From: Polyangiaceae bacterium
Lineage (GTDB): Bacteria; Myxococcota_A; Polyangia; Polyangiales; Polyangiaceae
Length of the DNA stretch: 64,000 bases
Reading direction: 5' to 3'
NCBI GenBank assembly: GCA_025937835.1
Contig: JAICQO010000003.1
Coordinates: 1 to 64,000 of the forward strand
Position numbers and translations under genes: made by a program. Below, piece after piece: positions 1 to 10,426 of the stretch (positions are counted from its first letter, which is position 1; every line of letters begins with the position of its first letter). Under the pieces are notes generated by a model. It was not told the origin of the DNA. It saw nothing but the letters and a program-made list of their open reading frames with translations, and searched no databases.

Positions 1-8
1 ACGCACGC

Positions 9-173
9 TCACCGCACTTCGACCGGGATCTCCGAAGTTACCGGCGCGGGAGCTCGTGACGGCTTTGGCACCTTGGTCGCAACCGAATACGCCACCCCCG
101 CTCCGAACAGCGTGATCGCGATCGCGACGGCGATCGGCACGCTCATGCCGCCGCGGACGTTGGGCTGCTTCAC
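9..173 (-). CDS. Small single-pass membrane protein, 54 aa
   Basis: I read this from the sequence as a short GTG-start frame whose first codon overlaps the stop of the upstream ABC ATPase (GTGA). The product has a short polar start, one hydrophobic segment at about residues 11-33 and a Pro/Ala-rich tail (residues 35-54), so it is probably an inner-membrane anchor with an exposed tail. No family is recognised. The overlap suggests co-translation with the ATPase. It could be an accessory subunit of that transporter or a small unrelated membrane protein. Confidence 0.6.
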   Translation of the reverse strand: MKQPNVRGGMSVPIAVAIAITLFGAGVAYSVATKVPKPSRAPAPVTSEIPVEVR

Positions 174-1165
174 TTTTCGGCCGGGTCGGAGAGGAAGCAG
201 CGGCTCGCGCCGCCCGCGGGGAGCGGATAGAGCTCGGGCATTTCCCTGGGGCAGCGGTCGAAGCGGTCGGGGCAGCGCGGGTGAAAGCGGCAGCCACTCG
301 GGGGGCGGAGCGGGGATGGGACCTCGCCGCTGACGAGTCCGCGGCCCGCGAGTCCCGCTCGGCCGACGCGCGGGCTCGAGCCGATCAGGGCGCGGGTGTA
401 GGGGTGCGCGGGGTCGGTGAAGAGCTGCTCGGAGTCGCGGACCTCGACGAGCTGGCCGAGGTACATGACGAGGACGCGCTGCGCGATGTAGCGGACGAGG
501 CCGAGGTCGTGGGTGACGAAGAGGTAAGCGACGCCGAGGCGCTGCTGGAGGGACTTCAGGAGCTCGAGGATCTGGGCCTGGACGGAGACGTCGAGGGCGG
601 AGGTGACTTCGTCGCAGAGGATCAGGCTCGGGCGGACGGCGAGGGCGCGGGCGACGCTGATGCGCTGGCGCTGGCCGCCGGAGAATTCGTGCGGGTAGCG
701 ATCGGCGAGGGTCGGGTCGAGGCCGACGCTCTCGAGCAGCTCGGCGATGGCTCGCTCCACGCCGCGGGCGTCGAGCTCTTGGTGCAGGCTGATTGCCTCG
801 GCGAGCGTGGCGCGCACGGTGAGGCGCGGGTTGAGGCTCGCGTAGGGATCCTGGAATACGAGCTGCACGGCGCGGCGCACGGGGCGCAGGCGTGCGCGGG
901 ACTTGAAGTCGAGCGCTTCGCCGCGGAAGCGCACGGAGCCGCGCGTGATGGGCGAGAGGCCGACCAGCGCGCGGGCGAGGGTCGACTTGCCGCAGCCGGA
1001 TTCGCCGACGAGCGCCACGGTCTCGCCGGAGTAGAGGTCGAGATCGACGCCGTCGACGGCGCGCACGGAGCCGGAGGGGCCGGGAAAGTGCACGCGCAGG
1101 TCGCGCACTTCGAACAAGATCTCGCGTGATGGCTTCTGTTCGATGGCGACGGCCGCGGCGGTCAT
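170..1165 (-). CDS. Oligopeptide/dipeptide ABC transporter ATP-binding protein, OppF/DppF type
   Basis: This is an ATPase subunit that would power peptide uptake at the inner membrane. The 331-residue protein has Walker [10 protein letters not shown] at about 54-62, FQDP at the Q-loop, signature FSGGQRQR near 161, Walker B LILCDE near 181, and an H-loop THD. Its C-terminal oligopeptide-type domain has HPYTRAL and the Cys-containing CRFHPRCP segment. The start at 1165 is chosen because ATGA overlaps the stop of the 103-residue gene upstream; the frame stays open further upstream but without homology. Permease and binding-protein partners are not beside it on this strand, so they may lie left of the window or be shared with the opp operons to the right. 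Confidence 0.88.
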   Translation of the reverse strand: MTAAAVAIEQKPSREILFEVRDLRVHFPGPSGSVRAVDGVDLDLYSGETVALVGESGCGKSTLARALVGLSPITRGSVRFRGEALDFKSRARLRPVRRAVQLVFQDPYASLNPRLTVRATLAEAISLHQELDARGVERAIAELLESVGLDPTLADRYPHEFSGGQRQRISVARALAVRPSLILCDEVTSALDVSVQAQILELLKSLQQRLGVAYLFVTHDLGLVRYIAQRVLVMYLGQLVEVRDSEQLFTDPAHPYTRALIGSSPRVGRAGLAGRGLVSGEVPSPLRPPSGCRFHPRCPDRFDRCPREMPELYPLPAGGASRCFLSDPAEK

Positions 1166-1473
1166 CGAGCGCGCCCTCTGCCGAGCAACTTCAGGGCGCC
1201 TTTGGCGGCGCCGCTGAGCCACGGCGCGGCGGTGATGCTGCGTGCGAGCGACAGAGCGAGCGCGAGCGGCGTCGTACCGCGGGCCAGGATCGCGACTTTT
1301 TGACCCGACTGAGCGTCCTCCATCGCGCCGCGCGCTACGGTGGTGGTGCCGTCGGATCGAATTTCTACGATCAACCGGGCCACGACCGGCGGTTCGTTCG
1401 CGAGCTCGGAGTCCGGCGTTTCCGCCTGCCTCACGGGGAGCGGCCCGCCCGAGCGGGGGTCGCGCGGATCCAT
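1162..1473 (-). CDS. Conserved-looking hypothetical protein, 103 aa
   Basis: This small protein is translated just ahead of the OppF-type ATPase and overlaps it by 4 bp (ATGA), which supports it as a real gene. It has a polar, Pro-rich start, a central stretch (about 28-70) that looks like short beta strands, and a basic Ala/Leu-rich C-terminus ending in GRGRAR. There is no signal peptide and I recognise no family. It is separated from the divergent opp operon by only 80 bp, which must hold both promoters. The exact start is uncertain. Confidence 0.5.
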   Translation of the reverse strand: MDPRDPRSGGPLPVRQAETPDSELANEPPVVARLIVEIRSDGTTTVARGAMEDAQSGQKVAILARGTTPLALALSLARSITAAPWLSGAAKGALKLLGRGRAR

Positions 1474-1553
1474 TCCCGGTTCTTTGCCACGCCGGTCCGG
1501 GGCCGTCGACCAGGAGCGCGCAGCCGAGCCCGGAAAGGTGTAACTTGCCGGCG

Positions 1554-2567
1554 ATGAGCGATGCCCCCGGACCCGCGCCCCGCGCCGAGTCCGCGCCGCT
1601 CGTGGAGGTGGAGCACCTCGTGAAGCACTTTCCGACCCGCGGCGGCTGGGGGAAAAACCGGGAGGTGGTGCGCGCGGTGGACGGCGTCTCGTTCACGATC
1701 CGCCGCGGCGAGACGCTAGGCCTGGTCGGCGAATCCGGCTCCGGCAAGACCACCGTGGGGCGCACGCTGCTGCGGTTGATCGAGCCGACCTCGGGGCGCG
1801 TGCGCTTCGACGGCGTCGAGCTCGGCTCGTTGACGTCCGGGGCGCTGCGCCGGCTGCGCCCTCGGATGCAGATCATCTTCCAGGATCCGTATGCGTCGCT
1901 GAATCCCCGGCTTTCGGTGGGCGAGGCGATCGCCGAGCCGCTGCGGGTGCACGGGCTCGCCAGAGGGCCCGAGCTCGAAAGGAACGTGGTGTCCCTGCTC
2001 GATCGCGTGGGGCTGCCGTCGAGCGCGCGCGACCGCTATCCGCACGAATTCTCGGGCGGGCAGCGGCAGCGCATTTGTATTGCGCGCGCGCTGTCGGTGA
2101 AGCCGAGCTTCATCGTCTGCGACGAGGCGGTCTCGGCGTTGGACCTGTCGATCCAGGCGCAGGTCCTGAATCTGCTCCGGGATCTGTCGGACGACCTCGG
2201 ACTCACGTACCTGTTCATCACCCACAACCTGAACGTGCTGCGCAGCATCGCGGACCGGGTGCTCGTGATGTACCTCGGGCAGGTGGTCGAGAGCGCGACG
2301 GTGGAGCAGCTGTTTTCCGCACCGGGCCACCCGTACACGCGCGCGCTGCTGTCCGCGAACCCCTCGCCGGATCCGCTGGCTGCGTTCGATCCGGTCAGCC
2401 TCGAGGGTGAGATCCCTTCCGCCGTGCACCCGCCTTCGGGCTGCCGCTTCCACACTCGTTGCCCCGAGGTGTTCGAGCCCTGCCCGACGATCATACCGAG
2501 CAACCACCTCGTGAACCGCGAGCCGCCGCACCGCGTGCTCTGCCACCTCGCCGAAGATGCTGCGTAG
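1554..2567 (+). CDS. oppF: Oligopeptide ABC transporter ATP-binding protein OppF
   Basis: This is the first gene of a rightward peptide-uptake operon. The 337-residue protein has all ABC motifs: Walker [10 protein letters not shown] at 59-67, Q-loop FQDP near 109, signature FSGGQ at 166-170, Walker B FIVCDE at 186-191 and H-loop His224. The C-terminal oligopeptide domain carries HPYTRALL and the CRFHTRCP / C-rich tail typical of Opp/Dpp ATPases. The ATG at 1554 is used; longer in-frame starts add only low-complexity sequence. It overlaps the substrate-binding protein gene by 11 bp. An ATPase leading the operon, rather than ending it, is unusual in order but functionally normal. Confidence 0.92.
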   Translation: MSDAPGPAPRAESAPLVEVEHLVKHFPTRGGWGKNREVVRAVDGVSFTIRRGETLGLVGESGSGKTTVGRTLLRLIEPTSGRVRFDGVELGSLTSGALRRLRPRMQIIFQDPYASLNPRLSVGEAIAEPLRVHGLARGPELERNVVSLLDRVGLPSSARDRYPHEFSGGQRQRICIARALSVKPSFIVCDEAVSALDLSIQAQVLNLLRDLSDDLGLTYLFITHNLNVLRSIADRVLVMYLGQVVESATVEQLFSAPGHPYTRALLSANPSPDPLAAFDPVSLEGEIPSAVHPPSGCRFHTRCPEVFEPCPTIIPSNHLVNREPPHRVLCHLAEDAA

Positions 2568-4587
2568 CCTGCTCGGGATCCTGCTGGTGTTCGTGTGCGG
2601 CTTGCTCGCCGTGGGCGTGACGTTTTCGGCTTCGAGCCAGGATCGCGCCGAGTTCGCCTTCATCAACCCGGTCGAGCCGCGCTCGCTCGACCCGACGCGG
2701 ATCAACGGCGAGCCCGAAGGCCGCGTGCTCGACGCGCTGTTCGAGGGCCTCACTTACCTCGACGCGAAGTCGCTCAGGCCCGCGCCCGGCATGGCCGAGA
2801 GCTGGGAGATTTCCGCGGACGGGCGGCGCTACGTGTTCCGGATCCGGAAGAGCGCGCGCTGGAGCGACGGGCACCCGGTGACGGCGCACGATTTCTGCTT
2901 CGCGTGGCGGCGCTTGCTCGACCCGTCCCTCGGCGCCGAGTACGCGGGCGTGCTGTTCCCGGTGCGCGACGCCGAGGCGTACAACACCTACGCGAGCCGG
3001 GCGGATTCGCTCGAGCAGCCGATCGCGAAGGCGCTTTCGGCGCTCGGCCGGGCCCACCCCGAGCGCATCCCGAGCGCCGCGTTCCGCGCGTTCGCGAGCG
3101 AGCAACACCTCGAGGCCGCGGTGAAGGGCACTCCCAACGCCGAGCTCCTGTCCTTGCTGAAGGAAGCGGACGCGGGGCTTCCGAGCTCGCGGCTGCCCTT
3201 ACTGTCGAGAGCGCTCGAGAGCGAGGCGCAGCGGCTGCGGAGCGAGGGCGCGCTGGCCGAGCGGCGCTTCGGCCGGGAAACGGGCGTGGTCGCGGCGGAC
3301 GATCACACGTTGATCGTGGAGCTCAACGCGCCGACGCCTTACTTTCTCGAGCTCACCGCGTTTTATCCGACGTACCCCGTGCCGCGCTGGGTGATCGAGC
3401 GGCCCGGGCTCGGGGAAACCTGGTTTTTGCCGGAAAACATCGTGTCGAACGGGCCGTTCCGCCTCGCGAGCTGGCGCGTGGGCGATCGGATCCGGATGGT
3501 GAAGAGCGAGACCTACTGGGGCAAGGACCGTGTGCGCCTGAAGAGCGTGGACGCGCTGCCGATCGAAAATGGGACCACCGCGCTCAACATGTACCTGACC
3601 GGGCAAGCCGATTGGATGCCGACCAATTCTTTTCCGGCCGATCTGATCGACGAGCTGAAGAAGCGGCCGGACTTCAACAAGGGCCCTGCGCTCGCGGTCT
3701 ATTACTACCGCGTCAACACCACGCGAAAGCCGTTCAACGATCCGCGCGTGCGCAAGGCGCTGAGCATGGCCATCGACCGCGAGGTGATCACGCGCGACGT
3801 GCTCGCGATCGGACAGGAGCCGACGTTCCGGCTCGTTCCGCCAGGGATCGCTGGCTACGAGCCGCCGGTGCCCGAGCTGCGCTACGACCTGGCGCAAGCG
3901 CGCGCGCTGCTCGCAGACGCCGGATTTCCGGGCGGCAAGGGCTTTCCGAAGTTCGGCATCCTGTTCAACACCATGGAGGCGCACAAGAAGATCGCCGAGG
4001 TGATCGCGGATCAGTGGAAACGAGGCCTCGGCATCGAGGCCAACGGCTACAACCAGGAGTGGCAGGCCTATCAAGCCACGACGCAGCTGCTCGACTACGA
4101 CCTGTCCCGCGCAGCCTGGATCGGCGACTACGAGGATCCGAACACCTTCCTCGAGCTGTACGTGACCAACGGCGGCAACAACCAGACCGGCTGGGGTAGC
4201 CGCGTTTACGATCAGCTGATCGCCGCAGCGGGCGACATCGAACGCTTTCTGAAGTCGCCAGGAGCTCTCTTGCCCGAGCTCCGCGAACGCGAGAAAATCC
4301 AGGCCTTGATCGACGCGGCCTTGGCGGAGCAGGAGCCGGCCGCGCACCTCGTGCTCGCCAACCGCCTGCGCATGGCGCTGTTCCGCGAGGCCGAGGCCTT
4401 GCTGATCAACGACGCGGTGCCGATCATTCCGATCTACTTTTACGTCAACAACGGGCTCGTGAAGCCGCGCGTCCACGGCTTCTACAAGGAGCTCCGCGAT
4501 CCGGACGGGAAGAAGCGACCGAATCTGCGCGACCGGCACCCGCTGCGCGAGGTCTGGGTCGAAGACGGCGAGGCGCATGGGCCCTAA
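2557..4587 (+). CDS. Peptide ABC transporter substrate-binding protein (SBP_bac_5 family)
   Basis: This is the extracytoplasmic receptor for the forward opp operon. The 676-residue protein starts with a hydrophobic signal or anchor segment (about 3-25) without a lipobox Cys. Family-type features follow: the PRSLDPTR-like N-lobe start, LYFEGLTYLD-like segment, AESWEISADG, WSDGHPVTAHDFCFAW, and the PFNDPRVRKALSMAIDR stretch near 395. It is about 130 residues longer than usual OppA proteins. Most of the excess is a helical, charged insert at roughly residues 140-240 in the N-terminal lobe. It overlaps oppF before it and the permease after it by 11 bp each. Confidence 0.9.
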   Translation: MLRSLLGILLVFVCGLLAVGVTFSASSQDRAEFAFINPVEPRSLDPTRINGEPEGRVLDALFEGLTYLDAKSLRPAPGMAESWEISADGRRYVFRIRKSARWSDGHPVTAHDFCFAWRRLLDPSLGAEYAGVLFPVRDAEAYNTYASRADSLEQPIAKALSALGRAHPERIPSAAFRAFASEQHLEAAVKGTPNAELLSLLKEADAGLPSSRLPLLSRALESEAQRLRSEGALAERRFGRETGVVAADDHTLIVELNAPTPYFLELTAFYPTYPVPRWVIERPGLGETWFLPENIVSNGPFRLASWRVGDRIRMVKSETYWGKDRVRLKSVDALPIENGTTALNMYLTGQADWMPTNSFPADLIDELKKRPDFNKGPALAVYYYRVNTTRKPFNDPRVRKALSMAIDREVITRDVLAIGQEPTFRLVPPGIAGYEPPVPELRYDLAQARALLADAGFPGGKGFPKFGILFNTMEAHKKIAEVIADQWKRGLGIEANGYNQEWQAYQATTQLLDYDLSRAAWIGDYEDPNTFLELYVTNGGNNQTGWGSRVYDQLIAAAGDIERFLKSPGALLPELREREKIQALIDAALAEQEPAAHLVLANRLRMALFREAEALLINDAVPIIPIYFYVNNGLVKPRVHGFYKELRDPDGKKRPNLRDRHPLREVWVEDGEAHGP

Positions 4588-5710
4588 GGAAGTCGTGGCG
4601 CTGCTGGTCGGGCTCGCGCTGCTCGTGGGGACGGTGTTCTTGCCGCCGCGCCCGACGCGCTGGGTCTCGGCGCTGTGCGTATTCGCGGCGGCTTTCGTGG
4701 GCTTCCGCATCGCGCTTTCCCCAGCCGCATCCGCCGTGATCGCGACGGGGCTCGCGCTGGCTGCGTTCGCGTATCTGCCGGCGCTGGCGCAGCGCCGTGT
4801 GGTGTTCCTGGTGCCAGCGATGGTCGTGTTGATCTTCGCGACCACGCTCTTGATGTATGCGGCTCCGGGCAACCCGTTCGCCAACGAGCGCGTGGCCACG
4901 CCCACGGTCGAGGCGGCGCTGCGCGCGAAGTACGGCGTGCCGAAGAGCGCGACCGATTTCTTCTTCGTGTACATGGGCCGGCTGATCCGCGAGGGCACGC
5001 TCGGCCCGTCGATCAAGGTGCTGGGAAGGAGCGTGGAAGATCTGCTCTTGCCCGCGTTCCCCGTCAGCGTCTCGCTGGGCTTGTTCGCGATTCTGTTGTC
5101 AGTCGCAATCGGCGCTTCGCTCGGAGTCATCGCCGGCTTGAAGAAGAACTCGGCAGCCGACTACGCAAGTATGGCCCTCGCGCTGATCGGCGTGTCCTTT
5201 CCGAACTTCCTGATCGGCGCGGGGCTGATGGTGGTGTTCGCGATCTGGCTCGGCGTGTTGCCGGTGGCGGGCTGGGGCGGTTACGCGCATCTGGTGATGC
5301 CTGCGATCGCCCTCGCCTTGCCGAGCGCCGCGGTGATTGCGCGCCTCGCGCGGGGCGGCGTCGTCGAGGTGATGCAGCAGGATTACATCCGGGCGGCGCG
5401 GGCCAAGGGCTTACCCGAGAGCTGGGTGGTGGTGCGGCACGCGCTGCGCGGCGCGCTCACACCGGTGGTCTCGTACCTGGGCCCCGCCGCGGCCACGACC
5501 ATGACCGGGTCGTTCGTGGTGGAAGTCTTGTTCGGCGTGCCCGGGATGGGGCAGTGGTTCGTGAAGGGCGCCGTGAACCGCGACTACTCGGTCGTGCTCG
5601 GCACGGCGATCGTCTATTTCGGGATGATCATCGTCTTCAACCTGCTCGTCGATCTCGCTTACGTGTGGCTCGACCCACGGCTCCGCACTCAGAAAGCGGG
5701 GGACGCTTGA
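4577..5710 (+). CDS. oppB: Peptide ABC transporter permease, OppB type, with N-terminal extension
   Basis: This is one of two inner-membrane permeases of the forward opp operon. The canonical OppB part begins near residue 75 with a hydrophobic helix followed by AAPGNPF, and carries the BPD_transp_1 domain with the EAA-type coupling segment RAARAKGLPESW near 271-282. Ahead of this lies an extra hydrophobic region of about 70 residues that could form two or three additional membrane segments not found in standard OppB. Total length is 377 aa against about 310-335 for the family. The gene overlaps the binding-protein gene by 11 bp and runs into oppC through a TTGA overlap. Confidence 0.9.
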   Translation: MGPKEVVALLVGLALLVGTVFLPPRPTRWVSALCVFAAAFVGFRIALSPAASAVIATGLALAAFAYLPALAQRRVVFLVPAMVVLIFATTLLMYAAPGNPFANERVATPTVEAALRAKYGVPKSATDFFFVYMGRLIREGTLGPSIKVLGRSVEDLLLPAFPVSVSLGLFAILLSVAIGASLGVIAGLKKNSAADYASMALALIGVSFPNFLIGAGLMVVFAIWLGVLPVAGWGGYAHLVMPAIALALPSAAVIARLARGGVVEVMQQDYIRAARAKGLPESWVVVRHALRGALTPVVSYLGPAAATTMTGSFVVEVLFGVPGMGQWFVKGAVNRDYSVVLGTAIVYFGMIIVFNLLVDLAYVWLDPRLRTQKAGDA

Positions 5711-6560
5711 GGGACGGGCCCTGGGCCGCTGCCGCGCGGCGCCTGTCGCGAAACCGCCCTGCCCTGCTCGGGGCGGCCGTGTTGTTGGTGCTTTCGCTGT
5801 TGTGCGTGCTCGGGCCGTCTTTGCTCGGCCTCGACGCGATGCTGACCTCGCCAGAGCTGCGCAATCGGCCGCCGTCGTCCGAGCACTGGTTCGGCACCGA
5901 CGCAATCGGACGCGACCTGTTCGCGCGCGTGCTGGTCGGCGGGCAGGCTTCGCTCGCCGTGGGCGTGGTGGCGACGCTGGTCTCGGTCGTCGTCGGCGTG
6001 AGCTACGGCATGGTTGCCGGCTTTTACGGCGGAAAGCTGGACGAGGTGATGATGCGCTTCGTCGACTTCATGTACGGCCTGCCCTACATGTTCCTGGTGA
6101 TCCTGATCATGCTGCTGTTCTCCGAGACGGCGCGCGGTCAGATGCTGCCGGTGTTCGTGGCGCTCGGGCTCGTGCAGTGGCTGACGATGGCGCGGATCGT
6201 GCGCGGCCAGGTGCTGTCGCTGCGCCATCGGGAGTTCGTGCTGGCGGCAGAGCTCCTCGGGGCGAGCGACCTCAGGATCCTCTCGCGCCACTTGTTGCCG
6301 AACATCACGGGCGTGGTGATCGTCTATGCGACGTTGATGGTGCCGCAGGTGATCATCCTCGAGTCGTTCCTGTCGTTCCTGGGCCTCGGCGTCGCGCTCT
6401 CGTGGGGTCAGCTGGTGTCCGACGGCATCGCGGTCGTGAACCCGGTGCGGTCGTACTGGTGGCTCTTGGTGTGGCCCGGCGCGTTCCTCGGCCTCACCCT
6501 GCTCAGCCTCAATTTCCTGGGCGACGGCCTGCGCGACGCCCTCGATCCGAAGAGCCGCGA

Positions 6561-6564
<4 letters not shown>
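5707..6564 (+). CDS. oppC: Peptide ABC transporter permease, OppC type
   Basis: This is the second permease of the forward opp operon, 285 aa. It has an N-terminal helix (about 17-35), the conserved HWFGTDAIGRDLFARVL segment of OppC proteins, then the BPD_transp_1 membrane domain with the coupling motif AAELLGASDLRIL near residue 178, and a C-terminal FLGDGLRDALDP tail. The start is a TTG at 5707 overlapping the oppB stop (TTGA); no ATG or GTG offers a full-length product. It overlaps oppD by ATGA. It would pair with OppB to form the translocation pore. Confidence 0.9.
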
Positions 6565-7558
<994 letters not shown>

Positions 7559-7562
<4 letters not shown>

Positions 7563-8470
7563 TTCGCGACAGCAAAGAGCCGAGCGTTGCCCTGAGCTAC
7601 GGGCTGATGGCCGTCCTGTGTCTGCTCTGGGGCAGCACCTGGCTCGTGATCAAGTGGGGCCTGCGTGACGTGCCGCCGTTCGCGGGCGCATCCGCGCGCT
7701 TCGTGGTGGCCTTCCTGGTGATGGCCGCGCTCACGGTCTTGCTCCGGCGGCGCGAGGGCGGCGATCGGCCGCCGTGGGGCGTGGTGCTGGCGCAGGGGCT
7801 GTGCCAGTTCGTGCTGAACTACGCGCTCGTCTACCGGAGCGAGACGATCCTGCCGTCGGGGCTCGTCAGCGTTCTGTGGTCGGTGTTTCCGCTGATGATG
7901 GCGTTTGCCGGTCATTTCGTGACCCGCGCCGAGCTGCTCCGACCGCGCCAGTGGCTGGGCTTCGCGGTCGCGTTCGCCGGCATCGTGAGCTTGTTCCTGA
8001 CGGACGTGGCCGCCATCAGCCGGGAAGCGGTGTGGATGGGCCTGCTCTTGCTGCTCGCTCCGCTGTCGGTGGCCTATTCGACGACGTTGATCAAGGTGCG
8101 CGCGCAGGGCTCGAGCTCGCTGCTTTTGAATCGCGACAGCATTCTGGTCGGCGCGCTCGGGCTCGCGCTGCTGTCCCTGCTGTTCGAGCGTCCGAGTAGC
8201 GCCGTCTGGTCCGGGGCGGCCGTGTTCAGCGTGCTCTACCTGGCGATCCCGGGCACCGTCATGACCTTCGGTGTCTACCTGTGGCTGCTGCGCTACGTCC
8301 CTGCGTACCGCCTCAGCCTGACCGCGTACATCACGCCCGTGGTCGCGCTGCTCTTGGGGAGCGCCGTGGGACAAGAGCCGCTGCGCGCGAGCACCCTGGC
8401 CGGAACGGCGCTGGTACTGAGTGGCGTGGCCCTGACGTTGGTCACGCGCCGAAAGCCCCGGCCGAGCTAG
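7559..8470 (+). CDS. DMT-superfamily transporter (EamA family)
   Basis: This is a 303-residue inner-membrane protein made of two EamA repeats, about ten membrane helices. The first helix contains the typical [14 protein letters not shown] motif, and the second half ends in [13 protein letters not shown]. Such proteins usually export or exchange small metabolites such as amino acids; the substrate cannot be read from sequence. The TTG at 7559 overlaps the oppD stop (TTGA); a downstream ATG at 7607 is an alternative but would cut into the first helix. As the last gene of the opp operon, it could remove excess amino acids derived from imported peptides, which is inference. Confidence 0.85.
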
Positions 8471-8483
8471 CCGTCGCCCGGTG

Positions 8484-9464
8484 TTACGTGGTTTCGGTCT
8501 CGACGGCCCAGCAGGCCACGTGCTGCCCGGTCGAGTCGCCGAGGACTCGAGACAGCGGCGGCATTTCGACGCAGCGGTCGAAGGCGAGCTTGCAGCGCGG
8601 CGCGAACGGGCAGCCCGCGGGCATCTGGTCGAGCGCAGGGACGCGGCCCGGGATCGCCTCGAGGCGTGCGCGGCCGAGCTCGGCTCGCGGCATCGCGGCC
8701 AGCAACGCGCGCGTGTACGGGTGGGACGGCGACGCGAACAACGGCACCACCGGCGCGCGCTCCACGATTTTTCCGCCGTACATCACGTTCACCTGCTCGG
8801 CAAAGTGAGCCACGATCCCGAAGTCATGCGTGATGAGCAAGAGCGCCATGTTCTGCTCGCGGCACAGCGTGCGCAGGAGCTTCAAAATCTGCGCCTGGAT
8901 CGTGACGTCGAGCGCCGTGGTCGGCTCGTCCGCGATCAATAGCTTGGGGCGCCCCGCGACGGCCATCGCCAGCATCACGCGTTGCTTCATGCCGCCCGAG
9001 AGCTCGTGCGGGTACTGATCGACGCGGCGCTCCGGCGAGGCGATGCCCACGTGCCCGAGCAGCTCGATGGCCTCGGCCCGTGCCCGCACCGCGTCGAACC
9101 CTCGGTGCAACGCCAGCACCTCCTCGATCTGACGCCCGATGCGCAGCACCGGATTCAGCGAGGTCATCGGCTCCTGAAACACCATGGCGATCGAGCCGCC
9201 GCGCACCTTGCGGAGCTCGGACGGAGCCAGGCGCAAGAGCTCCCTGCCCTCGAACCGCACGCTGCCGCTGACGCGCGTGCTGGGCGGTAGCAGGCCCATC
9301 GCCGCGAGCGCCGTGACGGATTTGCCGGAGCCGGATTCGCCCACCAGCGCCACCGTCTGGCCGGGCGCGATTGCGAAGCCCACCGAGCGCACGGCCGGCA
9401 GAGCCCCGGCGTCGCTCGGGAACGACACCGAAAGCTCCTCGATCTCGAGCAGCGGACCGCTCAT
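8484..9464 (-). CDS. oppD: Oligopeptide ABC transporter ATP-binding protein OppD (second system)
   Basis: This is the ATPase of the leftward opp operon, 326 aa. Walker A GESGSGKS at 42-49, FQEP at the Q-loop, signature LSGGM at 155-159, Walker B LLIADE at 175-180 and His213 at the H-loop are all intact. The C-terminal domain has HPYTRALL and [14 protein letters not shown]. The start overlaps the stop of the permease upstream (ATGA). No OppF-type ATPase follows; the gene converges with the EamA gene 13 bp away. The dimer is therefore either a homodimer or uses an OppF from one of the neighbouring sets. Confidence 0.92.
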   Translation of the reverse strand: MSGPLLEIEELSVSFPSDAGALPAVRSVGFAIAPGQTVALVGESGSGKSVTALAAMGLLPPSTRVSGSVRFEGRELLRLAPSELRKVRGGSIAMVFQEPMTSLNPVLRIGRQIEEVLALHRGFDAVRARAEAIELLGHVGIASPERRVDQYPHELSGGMKQRVMLAMAVAGRPKLLIADEPTTALDVTIQAQILKLLRTLCREQNMALLLITHDFGIVAHFAEQVNVMYGGKIVERAPVVPLFASPSHPYTRALLAAMPRAELGRARLEAIPGRVPALDQMPAGCPFAPRCKLAFDRCVEMPPLSRVLGDSTGQHVACWAVETETT

Positions 9465-10426
9465 GCGCGCGCCCTCCGGAGCTTCGGGTTCATCGCCTCG
9501 CGCAGCCCCTCTCCCACCAGGTTGAACGCCAGCACGATCAGCAGGATGGCCGAGCCCGGGATCAGGAACAGCCACGGCGCGTCGAACAGGAACGCGCGTC
9601 CGTCCGCCAGGATGTTGCCCCAGGTGGCGTACGGCGGCTGCACGCCGAAGCCGAGGAAGGACAGCGCGGACTCCGTCAGCACCGCCCGCGCCACGTCGAT
9701 GGTCGCGGATACGAACACCGGCGAGAGCGCGTTCGGCACCATGTGCCGGAAAATCAGGCGCCACGACGGCAGGCCGAGCGCTCGCGCCGCGAGCACGAAG
9801 TCGCGCTCGCGCAGCGACAGGAACTCGGCGCGGATGAAGCGCGCCGTGCCCATCCAGCTCGTCACGCCGATCACGATCATGATGTTGAAGATGCTGGGCG
9901 GCAGCAGCGCGACTACGGTCAAGATCAGGAAAAACGTGGGAAAACACAGGGCCACGTCCGTGAAGCGCATGATCCACGCGTCGATGCGCACGAACAGGAA
10001 CTTGCGCTCGCCGTAGTAGCCGGCGATGCCGCCGAGCAACACGCCGATGCCGACCGAGATCCCCACCGAGACCAGCCCGATCGTCAGCGACACGAACGAG
10101 CCCTGCAGCATGCGAGCGAACACGCTGCGGCCGAGGTCGTCGGTGCCGAACAGGTAGAACCCGAACTCGGGCAGCCGCTCCGCACCGATCACCTCGGATG
10201 GACCGCTCAGCGGCGGGCGCAGCTTGTCGGGCAAGCGGACCGTGGCCGGGTCGATCACCACCCACCACTCCGTGAGCAGCTTTCCGAGCAGCGCACAGAC
10301 CACGAGCACCGCGAGCGCCACGAGGCCCGTCATCGCCAGACGGTCCCGGCGAAAGACCTGCCAGACCTCGCCGAACGGTGTGCGCCGCTCGCCGAGCTGC
10401 TCGGGGTCGGAGCTACCGTCGTTCAT
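9461..10426 (-). CDS. oppC: Peptide ABC transporter permease, OppC type (second system)
   Basis: This is a permease subunit of the leftward opp operon, 321 aa. It has a first helix near 32-50, a periplasmic loop with a family-type GTDDLGRSVFARML segment, the BPD_transp_1 domain with coupling motif AARALGLPSWRLIFRH near residue 210, and the final GEGLREAMNPKLR tail. ATGA overlaps join it to both neighbours. It would form the pore with the OppB-type permease encoded upstream. Confidence 0.9.
   Translation of the reverse strand: MNDGSSDPEQLGERRTPFGEVWQVFRRDRLAMTGLVALAVLVVCALLGKLLTEWWVVIDPATVRLPDKLRPPLSGPSEVIGAERLPEFGFYLFGTDDLGRSVFARMLQGSFVSLTIGLVSVGISVGIGVLLGGIAGYYGERKFLFVRIDAWIMRFTDVALCFPTFFLILTVVALLPPSIFNIMIVIGVTSWMGTARFIRAEFLSLRERDFVLAARALGLPSWRLIFRHMVPNALSPVFVSATIDVARAVLTESALSFLGFGVQPPYATWGNILADGRAFLFDAPWLFLIPGSAILLIVLAFNLVGEGLREAMNPKLRRARA

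Noticed and set aside
1166-1876. N-terminal extension of the orphan OppF-type ATPase
   Set aside because: The extension overlaps the 103-residue gene and the divergent oppF, is low complexity, and the ATGA overlap marks ATG 1165 as the start.
3199-5130. Long antisense open frame (643 codons) over the opp binding-protein gene
   Set aside because: Its translation is rich in Arg/Ala/Gly/His with no motif, and the opposite strand encodes a clear binding protein and permease. High GC keeps stop codons rare in all frames.
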